A stretch of DNA of 64,000 bases, taken from contig JAZKJV010006946.1 in assembly GCA_037367405.1 (NCBI GenBank), positions 248,001 to 312,000 of the forward strand, read 5' to 3'. This DNA is from Ottelia alismoides. Lineage: Eukaryota; Streptophyta; Magnoliopsida; Alismatales; Hydrocharitaceae. Position numbers and translations under genes: made by a program. Below, one piece after another: positions 21,224-33,092 of this stretch; the first letter of the stretch is position 1, and each line of letters begins with the position of its first letter. Below the pieces are notes generated by a model. It made no database searches and was not told the DNA's origin. It worked only from the letters and a program-made list of their open reading frames with translations.

Positions 21224-23938
21224 TGTCACGACCCCGAATCTCGGGCCGTCAGATCCTCCCATATCCGGATCTGGTTACTCAGCAATAATTTATTCGGTAA
21301 TCACAATTAAAATTCAGAAACAGACCGTAAATAAAAATACTCAGAAGGAAGTATTTAAACACTTTTCCATTCACAAAATAAAGTTTACACGATCCAATGT
21401 TCCACTACAACCCTTTACATGTACGTCAGCTTAAAGGAAATACACGGAAATATTACTACTACCTTACAAAGAAAAACTACTGTGGATGGATGGATGCCTA
21501 GTATGTAAGTTGGATGAATTTTTAATATCCTTGCGATGGATCACCGACACCCGTTGGGGTTTCCATAAATCATACGATAAAAATCTACGAATGCTAAGTA
21601 ACGAAGAAGAGAAAAGCAAACAAATGGATAATTTTGCAAAACTTGTTATCACAAAAGGTTTCATTCGCGGATTTCCCTGGCTCTTTGCCCTCAAAAGATT
21701 GGAACTGATCTTTTACCTCAGTAGTTCACCAGTTCCATCTCATGCAGGAGGCATCTGCAGCAGGCTTCTCCTTAATTTAAGTCCTATTCTCATTCTATTC
21801 CACGTCAGGGATTAGTCCAGGGAATTACCTCACCACTATAATGACTCCGAAGCTGTGGACACTTCGGGATTGGAGATTGTGTTGATCTTGGTAAGCTTAT
21901 GTCGCCGCACGTCGCCTCAACCAATCCTCCAATACTAACCTGACAAATTTCTTTTCTTTTATTAAACAGGGTCTCAAATCCTCAGCCTGGAAAATAAAGG
22001 AGCTCACCATCCTCGAGGACCCGGTTGCTTAAAACCTCACGCTAACCTTTAACCACATAACCTAGCGGCTTTAAAAAAAATACATGTTGTCGTGACCCAG
22101 CCGCTATTGAACCACCCGTGCCTCCACATGGCACGACCACATCTTTTGTCGTTCAACACGAATATATTTGATGTCGTTACCACGCAACACAAATAATTCA
22201 TTTCGTGCGCACTTATCACAACAGGATAACTGTGTACCACCTAGGTAGGGAAATGCCAATACGGGTTCCTTCCGACAAACCTACAGGTTGCATGCCTGAC
22301 TTGTAGTTCTACTCACAGTCATCCTTAACGTGACCCATGATGTAATTCCTCAAATCAACCTTATATTTGCATAACCATAAAATACGGAGTATAGACTTAC
22401 ACATATATTAATTCATATATTTACATACTCATAATTATGCTCATTTTAACTTCCAAACCCTGACTTTCCAAACTACTACATCAATTCGATGCTTAGACCT
22501 TATTTTAGTTGAAGTCACAAAGCAACTTTTCATATTTTATCAAAAATAATCAAATTAGGGTTCTTCGTAGCAAAGAACATAAAATTAGAAATTTCAACGA
22601 TCTCATATGAAAATCCAACAGCAAAAAGGAAGGATTTCGTTACATAATCGAGCTCTCTCTCGCATATGCAGATCTTTATCGTGTTTCATTTTCAGAAAGA
22701 ATGATTTAAAACTCCTGAAACGATCGAATTTCATTTTTGTATCAAAAACGTTAAGAATGTGTCAAGAACGCGAAGAACGAACGAAAAACACGAAGAACGT
22801 GAAGAGCACGAAGAACACGAAGAACACGAAGAATGCCAAGAACATATTTTCTCTTGAAATTTCGGCAGAGCTTCCCCTTATATGGGGGTGATATTTCTAG
22901 AAAAATTGTGTCAGAGTTTCCTCTTATATCAGGACATATTTCTCGAAAAAAATCGGAGAGTTTCCCCTTATATCGGGACATATTTCAAAATAAAAACGAA
23001 AAGAGTTTCTTCTATAAAATCAATCGAGAGGAAAACAATAGCGAAACTGAAAGAATATAATTAAATTGTAAGCGACAGAGAATCGATAGACACCACGCGT
23101 CTTAGATGAGTGAATGTGTGACGAATCACATGGTTCGCTGACGTGCATAGCCGCCCGCACCTAAGTAGGGTGTTACACAGATTTCTCCTCGAACCACAAC
23201 AGAAAACGAATCGGAAAAAAAGATGAATCAAGAACAAAGCTTGGAAAAAAGAGAGGATGAATTGAAATCCTAGCTTACGAAATAAACTAAGAGAGGATCA
23301 TACATTTCTCCTACTCGTTCTCCCAGCAGCGCTTCGCTAGCGCTCCTCCCTCGCCTCCTCCTCCTCCTCCCTACCTCTCGACCCTAGCCCTTGGGGTGGT
23401 GGTGGTAGTGGAAATCGTAGAGAATGAATGGGTAGGGGTCGATTTATAGGCTCCAGAAAACCACTAATCATGGTTAGAAAAAACTTGGTTTATACCTTAA
23501 ACATGGTTTAGCGGCCCATAGTTTTGGCTCATGGTTTTGGCCAAAACTTATCCCAAACTGGTGACTTAAGTTAGAACATTCTAGAGGATTCTATATTTGT
23601 AATGATGCTTAATTAACACTAATCGTGATTAACTTTCACTAATCGCGATTTAACTTTCGCGGCTTGCGCTTATCTTTTGCTAACTATTAATTAGTATTTG
23701 CTAATGATCATTAACGATTTTCAATCTGTCATTAGTTTCTTTAATCATATTTAATTAGTCTTAATGGCAGTCATTATGGATTAATGACATCTTAGCCTTC
23801 CTTACTTCTCTTTCTTCCGAAAGTCATAACAATTCGAAACGAAGTCCGATTCACATGAAACAAATTCCGTTGGTTTTCTCTTATCGAGCCAGATCTTATT
23901 ATATAGGATCCGAGATATGCCAAGTTTAAGGCTTTACA
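21224..23938 (-). repeat. G1 3' LTR (2.7 kb)
   Basis: 2715 bp. It includes a GAAGAACAC-type 9-bp microsatellite (about 22760-22840) and three units of a roughly 50-bp repeat with TTTCCYCTTATAT (22862-22995). It contains about 330 bp near 23200-23528 and about 110 bp near 21665-21770 that are missing from the other LTR. Frames inside have no domain and are not called genes. Confidence 0.9.
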
Positions 23939-24105
23939 ATTATAACAACTTTAAAGAAAGTCTCGTCCTCGAGGCTAGAAATGCAGACATAACAACCTTA
24001 AAGAGGATTGAAACCATAACAACCTTAAAGAAAATGAGCGTCATTTCATTTATAAAGAAGATATACAATACATAGTGTTATTACTCAAACAAGTAGGATT
24101 ATTTC

Positions 24106-24647
24106 CCTCTCAATTCCGCCTCAGGTTCCCTTGTGGCTTCTTCAAACTATTGTTTTCGCCATAATACTTTAACTAGAGGCACCTCGTTATTTCTCAACTT
24201 CTTGATATCCTTGTCAAGTATTTGTACAGGTAACTCTTAGTATGTCAAGTCTGACTCAACATGTAAATCATCATAACTTATCTTATGCTTTGGATCCTTC
24301 ACGTGCTTTCTCAGATTTGATACATGAAAAACATCATGTACTGCCGAAAGATGTGGAGGGAGTGCAAGCTTATATGCCACTTTTCCAATGCGCTAAATAA
24401 TTTCAAAAGGATCCATGAACTTGTGTGCTAACTTCTCATGCACATAAAACCTTTGAATTCCCTTCATAGGTGATACTTTGAGAAATACAAAGTCACATAC
24501 CTCAAATTCAAGGTCTCTTCGTCTAGTATCACTAAAACTTTTCTGACGACTTTGAGCAATCAATAATCTTTTTCGAGCAAGCTCTACAGCTTCCTGTGTC
24601 TCTTGCAGTGTATCTGAATCATAAAGGTTCTTTATCCCGACCTCTTG
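24106..24647 (-). pseudogene. G1 integrase C-terminus and chromodomain-like tail
   Basis: Minus-strand frames give DTRRRDLEFEVCDFVFLKVS, a GKVAYKLALPPHLSAVHDVF block and HVSNLRKHVKD, the usual end of gypsy integrase. It is followed by LVKVLWRKQ, one stop, and FEEATREPEAELRGK. The last block resembles the C-terminal chromodomain of plant chromoviruses, which would direct insertion to certain chromatin. Several stops are present. Confidence 0.75.
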
Positions 24648-25592
24648 TTAACACAAAGGAGTAGTACACCTATGTCCATAAAATGCTTCAAATGGTGCCA
24701 TGTCAATACTTGTATCGTAGATGTTGTTGTATGCGAATTCTGCAAGAGGTAATTGTTTAATCCATGATCCCTTCCATTCTAAGGCACACGCTCGTAGCAT
24801 ATCCTCTAGTGTCTGAATCGTACGTTCTGACTGACCATCTGTTTGTGGATGATATGTTGTACTCAAGCATAGTCGTGTACCTAAGGCTTTCTTGAAGTTC
24901 TTCCAATAGTGTGAGGTGAATCATGAATCTCGATCAGAAACTACTTCCTTCGGAATATCGTGGAGGAGAATCACATGTGTAATATATAACTCAGCAAGCT
25001 GGTCTGGAGTGAAAGATATGCTTATCGGAATAAAGTGTGCTACCTTTGTCAGACGATCTATTATAACCCAGATACTATCTTTACCAGCAGTCGTCTGAGG
25101 TAAGCCAGTAACGAAGTTCATGGAAATGCTTTCCCATTTCCATTCAGGTATAGGGAGGGGTTGCAATAATCCTCGTGACTTTTGGTGTGAATCCTTTACC
25201 TGCTAGCAAGTAAAACATGAATTCACAAACTCAGCAACATCTTTCTTCATTCCTGGTCACCAAAAGTATGAATGAAGATCCTTATACATCTTTGTAGTTC
25301 CTGGATGAATAGATAATCTTGAGCAGTGCGCTTCATGTAAGATGTCGTTCCTTAGTTCAGGTGTGTTTGGTACACAAACTCTGTGATGGTTATACAGTAA
25401 CCCATCTTGTAACTGGAATCCATCTATCTCATTCTTCTCAAGTTGTTGTCTCAAGTCTTTAAAGACTGGATCATCCTCCTGTCCTTTCTTTATTCTATCC
25501 CAGATCCCCGATTTGTATTGGTGAGGAATAATTATAGTATCAACACTACTATCAAATGATTTCCATTCACTTAACGTTGATAGTAAACCCAT
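24648..25592 (-). pseudogene. G1 integrase
   Basis: The zinc-binding part with HHRVCVPN and LHEAHCSRLSIHPGTTKM lies near 25260-25400. The core follows with WESISMNFVTGLP, VIIDRLTKVAHFIP and YHPQTDGQSERTIQTLEDML, so the D, D and E residues can be recognised. The frame is broken between 24866 and 24921 and near 25166-25260, where the CWQCQ-type cysteines are also altered. Confidence 0.87.
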
Positions 25593-25927
25593 AAGTGGAT
25601 AGCACTCACCAACCCAGGTAAATAGGTTCTTCTGCTAGGGGCATCTGCTACGGTGTTCCCCTTACCATGGCGGTAGGAGATAGTGCAATCATGATCTTTC
25701 AACAACTCTAGCCACCGTCTCTGTCTCATATTGAGTTCCTTCTGATCAAATAGATATTTCAAGTTTTTATGATCAGTGAAGATTTCAAAAGTAATACCAT
25801 AGAGGTAATGTCTCCATATCTTTAAATCAAAAACTACAACAACTAATCCAAGGTCACGTGTTGGGTAGTTCTTTTCATGTGTCATGAGCTGTCGTGATGC
25901 ATACGCAACTACCTTACCATGTTGCAT
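25571..25927 (-). pseudogene. G1 RNase H
   Basis: The open block reads [20 protein letters not shown], then [20 protein letters not shown] and [20 protein letters not shown], ending VADAPSRR. This is the plant gypsy RNase H with the family's YHPGKANVVADALSR-like end. It overlaps the start of the integrase frame. Confidence 0.88.
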
Positions 25928-26083
25928 AAGAATTGCCCCAAGTCCTTCTTTAAACGCATCAGTATATACTGTAAACCCTTCACTCCCAGAGAGTAGAGTA
26001 ACGATGGGTGAAGATGTTAGGCATTCTTTCAGTGTTTGGAAACTAGTTCCGCATGCATCTGACCATATGAATGGAACTTCCTT

Positions 26084-27102
26084 CTAGGTCAACATAGTCA
26101 TTGGCAATGCTATACATGAAAAGTCCTTCACAAATCTTATATAATATCTAGCTAATCCCAGAAAAGATCGTATTTCTCTGATAGTCTTCGGGCGTTCCCA
26201 ACTCATCACCGCACTAATCTTTGTAGGATCAACTGATATACCTTCTCCATAAATAACATGGCTTAAGAAAGATACTTTATATAGCCAGGAGTCATATTTG
26301 CTATACTTAGCATACAGTTTGTTATTCCTTAGAGTTTTAAGTGCATGCCTGAGATGATGTTCATGCAGGTATTTATCCTTGGAGTAAATAAGCACATCAT
26401 CAATAAAGACTACTACAAAGTGATATAAGAACTCCTTGAATACTCTATTCATGAGATTCATGAAAGCTATTGGGTCATTTGTCAGTCCAAAAGGCATAAC
26501 TAAGAATTCATAATGTCCATATCTAGTTCGAAATGTTGTCTTGGGGATATCTGCATCTTTTATCTTTAACTAATGGTATCCATATCTTAAGTCAATCTTG
26601 GAATACACAGTCGAACCCTGTAACTGGTCAAAGAGATCATCTATCCTTGGTAGAGTATACTTATTCTTTATTGTCCTCTTGTTTATCTATCTATAGTCAA
26701 TACACAACTGCATTAACCCATCATTTTTCCTGACAAATAAGACAGGTGCTCCCCACGGTGAAGTATTAGGACGAACAAATACTTTATCTAATAGTTCTTG
26801 CAACTATGCTTTTAACTCTCGTAACTCAGCTGGTGCCATCCTATATGGAGGGATAGAGATAGGTTGAGTATCAGGTATAAGAGAGATTTCAAATTCAATC
26901 TCTCGATCGAGTGGTAATCCAGGTAGTTCCTCTGGAAAAATACATCAGGAAATTCGCACACTATAGATACATCTTCTATCATTCTTTCTGACCCTGATGT
27001 AGTGGATTTATAAGCTAAATAGTCTTGGCACCCTTGTTCTAACAGTTGTTGAGCCTTTAAAGTAGATATGTACTTGACATCATTACTGGATGTCTTTCCC
27101 AT
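26084..27102 (-). pseudogene. G1 reverse transcriptase
   Basis: RT motifs in order: a [12 protein letters not shown] block near 26720-26760, KIDLRYGYH with an adjacent stop near 26575, [13 protein letters not shown], and the catalytic [15 protein letters not shown] near 26390-26430. [20 protein letters not shown] follows. The catalytic aspartates are intact, but at least three stops interrupt the frame upstream of 26497. Confidence 0.87.
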
Positions 27103-27105
27103 AAA

Positions 27106-27525
27106 TTAGAACTCTATCGAGTTAGGAATGTGAAAAGTTACCGTCTTCCGGAAATAATCAAGGCATGCATGATGCCTTTCTAGCCAATCCATCCCAAGAA
27201 TGAGATCAGAGTAATCCATTTCAATAAGTAACAAGGAAACATGTAACTGATGTCCTACTATCAGTACTACACAATCATCCAGAATTTCTCGGATTATAAA
27301 CACTTGTCCTCCTGGTCCCTTGATCAGATAAGATTTTTATGCTTCTACTGGTACCTTACCCAAAGTGGGTACTAACCGTCGAGCAATAAATGAATGTGAA
27401 GCAGCAGAATCAAATAAGGCATGTATTGAAAAGCCATGAATAATAACAGTACCTCGTACTACCGTGCCTGAATTGTAGGCTTGTTCTTCAGTAATTGCAT
27501 TGAGCTGGCCATTAGGAATAGGCAA
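27106..27525 (-). pseudogene. G1 aspartic protease
   Basis: VIIHGFSIHALFDSAASHSF contains the retroviral-type protease site, with DSA in place of the usual DSG/DTG. The following block has LIEMDYSDLILGMDWLERHH, a conserved gypsy protease end. A stop separates the two parts near 27330. Confidence 0.83.
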
Positions 27526-27552
27526 GCTAGAACCCGCAACGCTTTGTGGTGC

Positions 27553-28746
27553 CTACTGTGTAGGAGATGCTCCTTGTGAGCCACAAACTCTACCATGTCT
27601 TCCTCTGCGTGTTGCTCCATTGCTCGGGGTGGATGTTATACTGTTAATTGGAGTTGTTTTAAACTCTAAACCTCTCAACTGCGGACAGTCTTTCCTAATG
27701 TGATTTTGATGACAGTGATAACATGTACGTGTTCCTGTCTGAGCTGAAGACCCAACCAAAGAGAACTAGTTCCTGTTGCTGAGTTATGGGGGTATAGTGG
27801 AGGTCTAGAGAAATCCCCTCTTCCTGATAATTCCTGATCCAAGGTTTTTGGTGAGCTTATATTGGAACCGGCTGGATGATAGCGACGATCTCTACGATTA
27901 TAATGTGCCTTGCGTTTGAATGGTCCACATTAAAGTGGAAACTTCTTCTTTGGCGATTTTCATCCCTCTCCATCTCAATACGAGAGGCGATGTCCATTGC
28001 TTCATCTACAGTTGTAGCTCTAAAACCAGCAAGCTTTTCTCGTAGATCTCCCTGAAGACCGCTAACAAATTTGGTAAGACACTCTTGTGGTGAAGCTTCT
28101 AGAGTCGGTGAGTAATGTAGTAGCTCAGTAAAGTGGATATAATAATCTCGTACGGTCTTAAAACCCTGATTCAGAGAAGCCGACTCTCTCCTCTTTAATT
28201 CTTCCTAATGAGAGGGACATAAGTGATATCAGAACCTCTCTTCAAATATATCCCATGGAAAATGATCTGCTAATTTCTTGGAATTTGCTCTCCACCATCG
28301 TCGTGCGTAATCTACTAGGGGTAATCAACAAAGTGCACCCAGTTGTCAACTGGTGCATGGATTATCCTCAACATCCTAGTAACGTCATCGAGACATAACT
28401 CAGCCTCGGCAGGTGTCTATACACCTTTGAATCAAGAAAATTTTCCCTTTCGGTAATTATCTAGTAATGTATGGTGTCTAAGAAGGGCCTTCTCCATTGC
28501 TCCTTCAGTCGGGGTAGGAGTAGACTCAGTTGAAGGATGGTAACTAGATTCTTCCTCAGAAAGATGGACGGAACCTTCAATCCTAGCATCCATAGGCTTA
28601 GATGCCTTGGGTCTCTCAGCTTGTGCATTGAGCCTTTCCTCCAATGCTTGCTGCCTTTGCCCCATGTCTTGGAGCATTGTCATCATAGCCGCTAATAGAC
28701 TAGACACGTCTTGGTCTGCCATGATCCTGGGATGAGTCAAGGTCAA
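27553..28746 (-). pseudogene. G1 Gag
   Basis: The frame from 28746 opens with MADQDVSSLLAAMMTM and a coiled, glutamine-rich stretch. Retrotransposon Gag pieces follow in changing frames (28430-27800). A zinc knuckle CYHCHQNHIRKDC ends it; it has one residue fewer than the usual C-x2-C-x4-H-x4-C spacing. Confidence 0.8.
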
Positions 28747-28906
28747 AGATCAGATCCTATATGTCTTAGCATGATGTATATAAGGGACAATGACTTGTAA
28801 ATGGTACTGCAATCAGTTATTAAGATCAAAGGATCTTAATACAGCCTTAGTTTTCTGAATACCGCTCATACTTGTTAATTACTAAATAAATTACTGGATT
28901 AACCGA

Positions 28907-28918
28907 GCTCTGATACCA
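28907..28918 (-). other. G1 primer-binding site
   Basis: On the minus strand TGGTATCAGAGC, three bases after the 5' LTR end, matching plant initiator tRNA-Met. Confidence 0.9.
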
Positions 28919-28921
28919 ATC

Positions 28922-31208
28922 TGTCGCGACCCCGAATATAGGGCCGTCGAATCCTCCCATATCCGGATTTGATTACTCAGCAATAATTTATTCAGCAATC
29001 ACAACTAACATTCAGAAACAGACTGCAAATAAAGATACTTAGAATGAAGTATTTCAACACTTTTCCATTTACAAAATAAAGTTTACAAGATCTATTGTCC
29101 CACTACAACCCTTTACATGTACATCAGCTTGAAGGAAATACACAGAAATATTACTATTACCTTACAAAGAAAAGCTATTGTGGATGGCTGAATGTCTAGT
29201 ATGTAAGCTGGATGGATTTTTAACGTCCTTGCGATGGATCATCGACACCTGTTGGGTTTTCAATAAATAACAAGATAAAAATTAGCGAATGCTAAGTAAC
29301 GAAGAAAAGGAAAGCAAATAGATGGATAATTTTGCAAAACTTGTTATCACAGAATGTTTCATTCCTTCTTATTAATTTAAGTCATATTTCCATTCAATTC
29401 CACGCAAGGGATTAGTACAGGGAATTACCTCACCATTATAATGACTCCGAAGCTGCGGACACTTCGGAATTGGAGATTGCGTTGATCTTGGTAAGCTTAT
29501 GCCGCTGCACGTCACCTCAACCAATCCTCCAATATTACCCTGACAATTTCCTTTTCTTTTATTAAACATGGTCTCAAACCCTCAGTCTGGAAAATAAAGG
29601 AGCACACAGTCCCGAGATCCCGATTGCTTAAAACCTCATGCTAACCTTTAATTACATAACCTAGCGGCTTTTAAAAAAAAACATGTTGTCGTGACCCCGC
29701 CGCTATTGAACCACCCGTGCCTCCACATGGCACGACCACATCTTCCGTCGTTCAACCCGAATATATTGGCTCCGGGTACCACACATTGCAAATAATTTAT
29801 TCGTACGCACTTATCACAACAGGGCAACCGTGTACCACCTAGGTAGAGTAACGCCAATACAGGTTCCATCCGACAAACCTATAGATTGCATATCCAACCT
29901 GTAGTTTTACTCCTAGTCATCCTTAACGTGACTCACGACCCTTTTAAGGATCCAACTCAAAACACATCAATTCTCATGATGTAATTTATTAAATCAATCT
30001 TATATTTGCATAACTATAAAATACTGAGTATAGACTTACACATATATTAATTCATATATTTAAATACTCATAATTATGCTCATTTTAACTTCCAAACCCT
30101 AACTTTCCAAACCACTGCATTAATTTGATGCTTAGACCTTATTTTAGTTAAAGTCACAAAGCAACTTTTCATATTTTCTCAAAAATAACTAAATTAGGGT
30201 TCTTCGTAGCAAAGAACATAAAATTAGAAATTTCAACGATCTCATATGAAAACCCAACAGCAAAAAGGAAGGATTTTGTTACCTAATCGAGTTCTCTCTC
30301 GCTTATGTGGTACTTTACCGTGTTTCATTTTCAGAAAGGATGATTTAAGACTCCTGAAACGATCGAATTTCATTTTCGTATCAAAAAACGTTAAGAACGT
30401 GTCAAGAACACGAAGAACGAATGAAGAACACGAAAAACGCGAAGAACACAAAGAACGCTAAGAACATATTTTCTCTTGAAATTTCGGCAGAGCTTCCGCT
30501 TATATGGGATGATATTTCTAGAAGAATTTTGGCAGAGTTTCCCCTTATATCGGGACATATTTTTTGAAAAAATTTCGGCAGAGTTTCCCCTTATATCAGG
30601 ACATATTTCAAAATAAAAACGAAAAGAGTTTCCTCGATAAAATCAATCGAGAGGAAAACAACAGTGAAACTGAAAGAATATAATTAAACTATAAGCGATG
30701 GAGAATCGATAGACACCATGCGTCTTAGATGAGTGAATGTGTGACGAATCACATGGTTCACTAACGTGCATAGCCGCCCACACCTAAGTAGGGTGTTACA
30801 CAGATTTCTTCTCGAATCCCATGGTTTTTGTCAAAACTTATCCCAAACTTGGAGCTTAAGTTAGGACATTCTAGAAGATTCTAGATTAGCTAATGAGCTT
30901 AATTAACACTAATCGTGATTAACTTTCATTAATCACGATTTAACTTTCGTGGCTTAGCTTATAGTATTTGTTAATAATCATTAGAGGTTTTCAATCCATC
31001 ATTAGTTTCTTTAATTATGTTTAATTAGTCTTAATGACAGTCATTCTGGGTTAATGACTTCTTAGCCTTCCTTAGTTCTCTTTCTTCCGAAAATCATAAC
31101 AATTCGAAATGAAGTCCGATTCACATGAAACAAATTCCATTGGTTTTCTCTTGACGGGACGGATCTTATTATATAGGATTCGAGATATGCCAAGTTCAAG
31201 GCTTCACA
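28922..31208 (-). repeat. G1 5' LTR (2.3 kb)
   Basis: 2287 bp, shorter than its partner because of deletions near 29360 and 30820. It keeps about 45 bp near 29935-29980 that the other LTR lacks. The 9-bp and 50-bp internal repeats occur at about 30395-30460 and 30475-30610 with different unit numbers. Confidence 0.9.
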
Positions 31209-31213
31209 ACCTA

Positions 31214-32085
31214 GCAGCAATAAAAGCCAAACAAGCAAAAAGAACAAAGGAAAAACTCCCATAAAAGCTAAAGGGGGAAATTTTGAAGAAATCAAGTGCT
31301 TCTTTTGCAAGAAGTTCAAGCATATGAAGAAAGATTGTCTTAAATGAAAAGCATGGTTCAAAAAGAAAGGTATGCATTGTATTTTTATTTGTTTTGAATC
31401 AAATTTTATAGATGTTCCTAATAATACTTGGTTGTTGGATTCTGGCACAACTGCCCATGTATCTCACATATTGCAAGGATACCTTACAATCTAGAACATA
31501 AAGGAAAGTGGACAGTACTTACTCATGGGAAATATGATGAAGGAAAGAATAAAGGGAATTAGGTCTTACATATTGATCATGGATACTAGATGTCAAGTTG
31601 AACTGGAAGGATGTCTCTATGTTCATGAATGTGTTTTAGAAATCCTATTTCCGTTTACAGACTGAATAATTTAGGTTTTGCTTTCAAGAATTCTAATAAA
31701 CCATTCTCTATGTCTGGAAATAAGTATTTTTATGGTTTTTGTACTTTGAAGAATTATCTTTATCGTTTTAATCTTGATAATAAATTTCATAATTCCCTAT
31801 TTTATGTTGAATGCGGTATGTGTGTGTGTGTATGAAAAGGAATGTATCTGATGAATGCTCTTGTCTTTTACGACATCAAAGAATGTCGAAACTAATTAAG
31901 AATGACATATTTCCTCAATTACATTTTATTGACCAAGGGTTGTGTATAGATTACATTAAAGGAAAGCAATCCAAACACACAATAAAGAAGAGAGCCACAA
32001 AGGGTACCCAGCTCCTACAATTGATACATATTGATATATGTGGTCTTTTGACGTTTCATCATGGAGAGGGGAAAGATGTTTTATA
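31214..32085 (+). pseudogene. C2 Gag zinc knuckle, protease and integrase start
   Basis: A lysine-rich stretch leads to the knuckle CFFCKKFKHMKKDC (31297-31338). The protease site TWLLDSGTTAHVSH lies near 31425-31467. The GAG-pre-integrase and the first integrase residues (KRATKGTQLLQLIHIDICGL, near 31990-32050) follow. Stops and frame changes occur between the blocks. Confidence 0.85.
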
Positions 32086-32760
32086 ACTTTTATAGATGAT
32101 TTCTCACGGTATGGATATATTCATCTATTACATGAAAGGACTCAAGCGGTAAATTCCCTTAATGAGGTGGAAAGGCAATAATATACGAAAATAAAAGTTG
32201 TAGATCTGATCGACGTTGTGAATATTTTGGAATGTATGATGAAAGGACTCAAGCGGTAAATGCCCTTAATGAGGTGGAAAGGCAATAATATACGAAAATA
32301 AAAGTTGTAGATCTGGTCGACGTGGTGAATATTTTGGAATGTAAGGGTATTTATGCACAATACTCAATGTCCAAAACACCACAACAAAATGGTGTTGCAG
32401 AAAGGCGAAATCGTAATTAACAGAAATTGTTAGAAGCATGATAAATGATAGTACTCTGCCTGTTTTGTGGGCATATGCATCAAGGACTTCAACATATTTA
32501 CTCAATAGGGTTCCTGATAAAGTAGTTTGAAAGACATCTTATGGATTATGGACATGTAGGAAACCTAACTTGAGACACCTACATGTTTGGGAATGTCAAG
32601 CGGAAATCCGAGTATATAATACACATGAAAAGAAATTAGATCCAAGGACAAACAATGGATTTTTCATTGGCTATCCTGAAAAATCAATGGGGTATAGATT
32701 TGATTGAGAGTGACAATGCTCGCTTCATTGAGATGGTAACATTAATGGGAGCCAAGAATC
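32086..32760 (+). pseudogene. C2 integrase with tandem duplication
   Basis: FIDDFSRYGYIHLLHE (near 32090-32135) and the QNGVAERRN-type glutamate block (near 32390-32415) mark the integrase core. In between, a 107-bp segment is present twice in tandem (32132-32238 and 32239-32344), which disrupts the core. The C-terminal GYPEKSMGYRF-like block lies near 32670-32700. Confidence 0.82.
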
Positions 32761-33092
32761 ATGAAACGTGGAAATAAAAGAAGATAAGAATAAAGTGTCG
32801 CTTCCATATTTGCCTGAATCTTCTAGAGTAGACATTCCACCTGTGGATTCATCTCCACATAATGACGTGGAAGATCAAGTCCACATTAAGTGATGATGTC
32901 ATTATCAATAAAAAAATTGTAAATGAGCCAAAATCACAAGACATTGCATTAAGACGATCTGAAAGGCAAAGGAGACCTGCAAATTTTGATGATTACATAG
33001 CCTATGTACTTGAGCATCAATGTGACTTGAGCATTGATAAATATCCAAGTTCATTCCACCGGACCATAGAATGTAATGATTCTGAAAAGTAG

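Larger units (their letters stand above)
21224..31208 (-). mobile_element. Ty3/gypsy chromovirus-like retrotransposon G1
   Basis: Two long LTRs (21224-23938 and 28922-31208) start TGTCRCGACCCCGAAT and end CTTYACA. Between them on the minus strand lie PBS, gag, protease, RT, RNase H, integrase and a chromodomain-like tail, the order of Ty3/gypsy. The target duplication in the copia gag is GCCTA at 21219-21223 against ACCTA at 31209-31213. LTRs differ by substitutions and several deletions, and all ORFs are broken, so it is not recent. The tail sequence resembles the Del/Tekay group; that lineage is an inference. Confidence 0.92.

Noticed and set aside
22760..22840. Short regular repeats that could suggest a CRISPR-like array
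   Set aside because: Units are 9 bp with no spacers, inside a plant retrotransposon LTR; it is a microsatellite.
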